A stretch of 64,000 bases of DNA from Tomocerus qinae (Eukaryota > Arthropoda > Collembola > Entomobryomorpha > Tomoceridae), in NCBI GenBank assembly GCA_020055645.1, contig CM034546.1, positions 139,707,875-139,771,874 of the forward strand, in the 5' to 3' direction. Positions 59,358 to 64,000 of this stretch are shown here, in pieces. The position numbers and the translations under genes were made by a program. Position 1 is the first letter of the stretch. Every line of letters starts with the position of its first letter. The notes under the pieces were generated by a model. That model did no database searches and was not told the DNA's origin. It saw nothing but the letters and a program-made list of their open reading frames with translations.

Positions 59358-59524
59358 CAAGCACGTATCCAGAGGGGGGGAACCCCCCCCTAAGATCCCA
59401 GAAAAAAGACGATTTTTTTGTCAAAAAAGGTTAAAAATCCAAAAAATTACGCGCGAATATACCATAATGTTACTAATATATTTTGGTGACCCGCCACAAG
59501 GTCAAATTCCTGGATACGTGCTTG
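59358..59524. mobile_element. 167-bp hAT-like MITE, perfect 8-bp duplication
   Basis: CAAGCACGTATCCAG ... CTGGATACGTGCTTG, flanked by CCTCATTA at 59350-59357 and 59525-59532. Sister of the 59007 copy, with the same G-run near the left end. Confidence 0.93.
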
Positions 59525-59532
59525 CCTCATTA

Positions 59533-59984
59533 TCATGCTTCGTGACGTCAAAATGACGTCATGTCTCATTGGAAACAATTTTTAGTAGATTTAAAATCAA
59601 CTGATTTGACTTCACAAATCGTGATGATGATAGGAATAGGAAGAGCATAAGTAGCCCTTAACAAGTTTAGGTGGGTGGATATTTATTATGAGTATAGAAT
59701 ATTTCTTTAATATGATGCCATTTTTGTTGGTCACAGTCATGAGTGTCATGGAAGTTGACATTTTCCTTGCATTGACACTATACATTAATGGTAGTATATG
59801 TAATTAGTTATTCCAAACCCGGAGTCTTCAGCTTATATACGACCAAGGGACAATATTTTTGTTCTGGAATTGTATGAAGTGACTATTGGCACTTACTCTG
59901 GTCACCCATTAGGGTCACATTTTTTACTTGGGGTATAAAGTTAGGTCTACGTATCTCTGAGTCATCATTATGCATACTGTCAAG
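59533..59984. other. Intergenic, no gene seen
   Basis: AT-rich; no coding or repeat signal that I can name. Confidence 0.4.
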
Positions 59985-60250
59985 CATAGATGTAAGCATC
60001 CCATCCGTTTTACCCAACATCCTCATTCAGGTGTTTGGATGGGCTGGAAGGGATGTGTTGGTGATGACTGTATTGGGTGGTCTACTTCATTTGGAAACTG
60101 GTGATGGGCTGTATTAGATGGATTACTTTATTTGGATATTGGTGATGGGCTGGATAGGATGTTGATCTTTTCTTGAGTGTTTGGTGATGATGGGATGGAT
60201 GGGGTTGGATGCTCCATCATTTTCATTGGATGGGATGTTTGCCTACAGCT
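59985..60250. repeat. GGATGGG-rich degenerate repeat (related to 63825-64000)
   Basis: Starts CATCCCATCCGTTTTACCCA ACATCC and continues with GGATGGGCTGGAAGGGATG and GGTGATGGGCTG(G/T)AT units. The same opening and units recur at 63830-64000, where the window ends inside the array. Confidence 0.8.
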
Positions 60251-60461
60251 ACAACTTACATCTATGCTCGCACTAGGTGGGTGAGGGGAAGAAGTTTCTG
60301 AAATACATTCTAACCATTTTACAATTTTGCCCCAGAATACACACTAGCTTTATTTATAACAGGGCCTGGGCCCTGCGACCGGCTATTTATATACTAAAAG
60401 TGATTAAGGCACAGATAGGGGTGTTGCTTGTGTATATCCTGTGTTGCGGGTGTTTCCGATG

Positions 60462-61210
60462 CAGGGTTGTGGGTCGGGTTTTTTATGGGTTGGGGTTTTT
60501 TGGCAAAAAACCCACCCCGCTTCACTTAAAAAACCCCGGGTTTATTGGTTTTTTACAAAACATACAATAATGTGCACTAAAGCTCCATCTAGATAAGCAA
60601 AAACATACTAATTTTCTCATATTTCTATTCAAAAATGTAAACAAATATACAATCAGATGGAAACAAATTGTAGCTTGTACACTTTTGCATCGTATCGAGA
60701 TGACAAGGTTAGCTATATATTAGTTTTAAGTTTGTAAGTTTTAATCGTTGTGGAAGATTATATTGTTGTATACATAATTATGCTCAATTTTAATTAACTC
60801 CTTACATTTTTAATTCATTGCTGTACTGCTTCACAATTGAAGCTCCAAATTAATGAAGGAATTTATTTTATGAAGTCAATTTAATCAGTAAAATATTATA
60901 ATGAATAGTTATTCAGCAGTTTTTATCATAGAGTAATAATAGTATAGATGCTCAAAAAATTACATGTTTCATGTTTGCTGTGTTAACATATGTTAACAAT
61001 AAAACTTTGTGTTTTAATTTTTGTTTTTATATGCGTACGTAATAGCCGTTGCAATATTACACTGATGTTGTTATTGTTACAGGCTTGCATTTATGGCTAT
61101 AGTTATATAAAAAACCCTTAAACCCAAAAAAACCAAAAAAACCCTAAAAAACCCAAAAAACCCGGGGTCGTGGGTTTTTTCATAAAAAACCCGGGTTTTT
61201 CGATACCTGG
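60462..61210. mobile_element. 749-bp hAT-like element with CCCAAAAAACCC ends, 8-bp duplication
   Basis: Ends CAGGGTTGTGGGTCGGGTTT and a right end containing CATAAAAAACCCGGGTTTTT and closing ACCTGG. Flanked by TTCCGATG at 60454-60461 and 61211-61218. It is inserted in a fragment of the CCTCGTTGCCGG MITE family, whose right end is at ~61219-61288. No transposase. Confidence 0.9.
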
Positions 61211-61218
61211 TTCCGATG

Positions 61219-61288
61219 TAGCCGGTGGTGTCGCCAATGTTACGTACAAATGTTTTTGCAACGAGGTATCGCTGCTAAAATTCAGCCT
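61219..61288. mobile_element. Right-end fragment of a third CCTCGTTGCCGG family copy
   Basis: TAGCCGGTGGTGTCGCCAAT, then GCAACGAGGTATCGCTGCTA AAATTCAGCC, matching the right end at 27800. The left half is diverged or lost. Confidence 0.7.
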
Positions 61289-61951
61289 TTTATTGACAAG
61301 ACTGAAAAATACATTTGTTAGCTAGGATAGTGTATCAAACTATAATATAAACGCGAAGTCGGTCATTCCGTATGTGTATCCGTGTAGGTTTGTATGCATG
61401 TATTAAGAGATTTAAATTTGGTTTGATTGCGAAATATGCTAAATTTAGCAGTGAATATTTCATAATTATCGGCTTTGATTGTGGGAGTAAGGTGACGATT
61501 GTGGCTTGCCTTCAGTGCTGACTGTTGTTAAAACATTTCTTCCTGTAAGATTTGAACTTTCTGGCACTCAAATAAATACGAATATGAATATTATATACTA
61601 AGCCACTGCATACCGTGCCGTACAGAGTTTGAATTTCAAAAGGTTTAATTATAAAAGATGAAAACTCCAATCTAGAAGAGAATTTTCTTCAAAACTATTA
61701 CTGCTAATAAATTTTGTTCTTAAACCAACAACAAATTTTAACACACTCACCAAAATGGTGTGTAGAATAGTAGTAAATAAATATTGTATTTCATATCGTA
61801 ACTTCACTAGCTTTGTTTAGTACCTGGCTTGGGCCCTGTTACTGTACTGGCTAGTATACAATATTTTGATAATTTCATCAGCTACAATCTTAATCCCACT
61901 CTACGGTCATCAGAAGTCAGGAACCACATCTTTGACCCCCCTCGATTGAGT
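61289..61951. other. Intergenic, no gene seen
   Basis: Probably includes the 3' UTR of the minus-strand gene ending at 61952. Otherwise AT-rich. Confidence 0.4.
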
Positions 61952-62508
61952 TCAGAGCAGTACATCCCTCAAAGTATCATTTATAGATGAATATGACACG
62001 CAATAGTATATATATAAAAGCATAGCAAAAAGTGGAGGTTGTGGGATATTGGCTCCAGATTCACAAAGATCTTTCGAAGTCCTTCTAGAACCATTATCAC
62101 AAGAACAAACTCCTACTCTAGGGTCATTCGTTTTGAGTATTTCACGGGATAAGTTATTAACTGAATTGCGGGGTGTGCAGACAGCTCGGTAGACACACTT
62201 CGACAATTTCTGCAGGTCTACAGTAATCGGAGTTTCAGTCGTCATCGTGAATGAAGAAATGCCATCGGAAGAACTTTCATTGACTGTCCCGTTCCTATTT
62301 TTAATCTCGGCTGTCGTGTTCACTGACTTCTTGTCTTTTCTCACGTTATTGTAGTAGAGTGCACATGGAGCTCCTACTCGTCCGTAGCAGGCATAGACTG
62401 TGCTTCGGTACAATCCACTGGTCCCCCAGTTCGGAGACGACTGCTGGGGTCCTCCGTTGTTTGAAGTGGCTTTCCCCAGTTGGTAGCCAAAGAATGCACC
62501 GCCAGCCC
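61952..62508 (-). CDS. 3' exon of an unrecognised secreted or membrane protein with a GGAFFGYQLGK motif
   Basis: On the minus strand a good acceptor (TTACAG at ~62510) opens a frame of ~185 codons to the stop at 61952. It starts AGGAFFGYQLGKATSNNGGP, followed by a Gln/Ser/Asn-rich stretch, YACYGRVGAPCALYYNN, two possible N-glycosylation sequons, a linker of Ser/Thr, CVYRAVC, VCSCDNG, and a C-terminal hydrophobic stretch (PPLFAMLLYIYYCVSY). Glycine-rich G-Y-x-L-G motifs followed by Cys-containing segments occur in uncharacterised arthropod extracellular proteins, but I cannot assign a family. The 5' exons were not found in the remaining 1.5 kb, so the gene probably continues beyond the window. 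Confidence 0.6.
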
Positions 62509-62511
62509 CTG

Positions 62512-63824
62512 TAATTTACATTTACGTATGATTTTATTTTGCTTGTTGAAATTACATTTATTACACAAGATAATATTTCAACAGAATTTTAATAGCCATA
62601 CTGGCTACTGGGGAGGTTGCTAGGGGCAAAAGTGACTATTAGTGGGCGGGTGAGTCAGGTGGCTAGTGAACAAAAGCAAACATAAGTTTTTACAACCAGC
62701 ACAAAAATTTTTCAAACATAACTTACGCAGATAATTTATTGTAATTGAAAATTGTAGTACATTATATCGTAATAAGCCTATTTATTAGGTACATATAAAC
62801 GAAGAGGCATTGCTGTTACATGATGTCTATATTGAGTAAAAGAACTGCGATTTAGACTTATCCCCTTTTGTCCATGTGGGTGGGCAAAATGTAAAAAGCC
62901 GGCTGAAATAGAACTGTTAAAATTTTTTTGAAAAGGGGGCACAGGAGTATAGGAAAATGACTTTAAAATTTCATTGTCATGTAATAATTATAACTGCTCT
63001 TTATGGTGTTATCGTAAATAAATAGATTACAAAGATTGTTAAAAATGAAATTTTTGGTGCGGAAATATTTTATAGCCTCTAATTAATCATTTGGTTTGGT
63101 AGTGTTATGATAAAATATATAAAAATTTCCAAAAAATCTTAAAAATTTGACCAAAATCTGGAACCCATCAATCCGGTGGGGGCAGTTTCTAGACCCTCTC
63201 AACCCCTTATAAACCTGTAGAGATTTCGTGCGTGGCGGCTTTATTTTTTCCGCGCGCAAATAAATAATTTTTCATCTTTTTTCCTCTTTTTTCTTCTTCC
63301 TCTCCTTTATCCCCTTTTTCCTCTTTTTTCTTCTTCCTCTCCTTTATCCCCTTTTTCCTCTTTTTTCTTCCTTTCTCCTTTTATTTTTGGCGCCCCGAGT
63401 GTTGCGCCTACATTTCCTCGTCACGTGCGCTTATTTTACGTTACCATGCCCCCTTCGGGGCGTGGTTTACATGTAAACCCATATGCAATGTTAAAAGAGT
63501 CTACGGTAACCTGGTTATCAGGTTACCGACATTTTTGCAGCCCTTTTAGTCCTTGTTGATAACAGTGATGAAGTCAAAGGGTGATGGGTGGTATACCAGT
63601 TGGCATATAGAAACACAAAATTTAGCAGGAGTTTCAGTTTTCCCACTTACAATTTCATCAAGAAACATAAGCGAATCAAAATACGAAAATATGAAATGCC
63701 TGAAATTATCTAAAAGAACAAAGACCTCACCATCACATCTCACAGCCGAGCCTCTAGCCAGCATTTTTGTCCTCTATTGGAAATCAGTTTAATATGACAA
63801 TGACAATGAACCCGTGTAGTGCAT
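62512..63824. other. Intron or upstream of the last gene; CT-rich tract
   Basis: 63255-63390 is a pyrimidine-rich tandem stretch (TTTTTTCTTCTTCCTCTCCT plus TTATCCCC units). Opposite-strand ORFs at 63546-63792 are not recognised; one could be an exon but there is no support. The rest is AT-rich. Confidence 0.45.
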
Positions 63825-64000
63825 ACATGTAAACATCCCATCCTTTTTACCCAACATCCCCGTCCAATCCACCATCTTATCCGGATGTTTGGATGGGCTG
63901 GAAGGGATTGAGACAATTTCTTGGATGTTGATGATGGGCTGCTGGATGGGATGGGTACAGTAGCCTGGATGGTCGTAATGGGCTGGATGGGATAGTTTAA
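63825..64000. repeat. GGATGGG-rich degenerate repeat, cut by the window end
   Basis: CATCCCATCCTTTTTACCCA ACATCC then GGATGTTTGGATGGGCTGGAAGGGAT, matching 59985-60250 in order and orientation. Confidence 0.8.

Noticed and set aside
63546-63792. Opposite-strand ORFs of 72 and 79 codons as an exon of the last gene
   Set aside because: No recognisable motif and no phase-compatible splice sites leading to 62508 that I could defend.

Overview
This is a eukaryotic, almost certainly arthropod, window. It is AT-rich, its genes are split by short GT-AG introns, and it is heavily invaded by transposable elements. A soil arthropod such as a springtail would fit: there is an actinobacterial-type glycoside hydrolase gene that now carries introns, R2-like and BEL retroelements, and TTAGG motifs. 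The species assignment is inference.

Four cellular genes can be reconstructed exon by exon, and a fifth is partial. (1) 4.2-7.5 kb, plus: a complete 13-exon myotubularin-family PI3P/PI(3,5)P2 phosphatase (598 codons plus stop), whose catalytic P-loop sits alone on a 36-nt exon. (2) 21.1-28.6 kb, plus: dihydrolipoamide branched-chain transacylase (E2 of the BCKDH complex), eight exons with one GC-AG intron; the exon carrying the start codon is not identified. (3) 31.0-38.9 kb, minus: a secreted GH76 alpha-1,6-mannanase-like enzyme of bacterial architecture, with introns. Its last exon is split by a 1,060-bp inverted-repeat element with a perfect 9-bp target duplication, and its large intron holds several nested elements. 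(4) 49.9-54.3 kb, minus: a LAMP-family lysosomal membrane protein whose lumenal hinge is a ~1.5 kb array of a 27-bp minisatellite (Asn/Gln/Gly/Pro-rich 9-residue repeat), interrupted by three reading-frame lesions. (5) 62.0-62.5 kb, minus: the 3' exon of an unrecognised secreted or membrane-anchored Cys/Gly-containing protein.

Mobile DNA fills the rest. 1.2-3.8 kb: decayed BEL/Pao retrotransposon. 8.0-11.1 kb: two satellite-like arrays bracketed by inverted repeats. 12.2-14.2 kb: LTR-element remnant with an intact 3' LTR. 14.2-15.4 kb: piggyBac-like non-autonomous element. 15.5-17.4 kb: foldback with 854-bp arms. 18.7-20.0 and 57.4 kb: a diverged family of hairpin elements. 40.4-43.0 kb: R2-like non-LTR element with a short TTAGG-type tract in its endonuclease region. 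43.2-46.4 kb: degenerate transposase locus of the animal DUF4218-like type. 47.9-48.5 kb: a Ginger-like non-autonomous element retaining a Cys-rich tail ORF. 55-61 kb: several hAT-type elements with 8-bp target duplications. Reciprocal empty sites between two copies of one 0.7-0.9 kb element (25.5 and 35.5 kb) directly show two separate later insertions.

The cellular genes belong to unrelated pathways (endolysosomal phosphoinositides and membranes, branched-chain amino-acid catabolism, cell-wall mannan digestion), and nothing suggests operon-like linkage. No rRNA, tRNA or CRISPR array was recognised.
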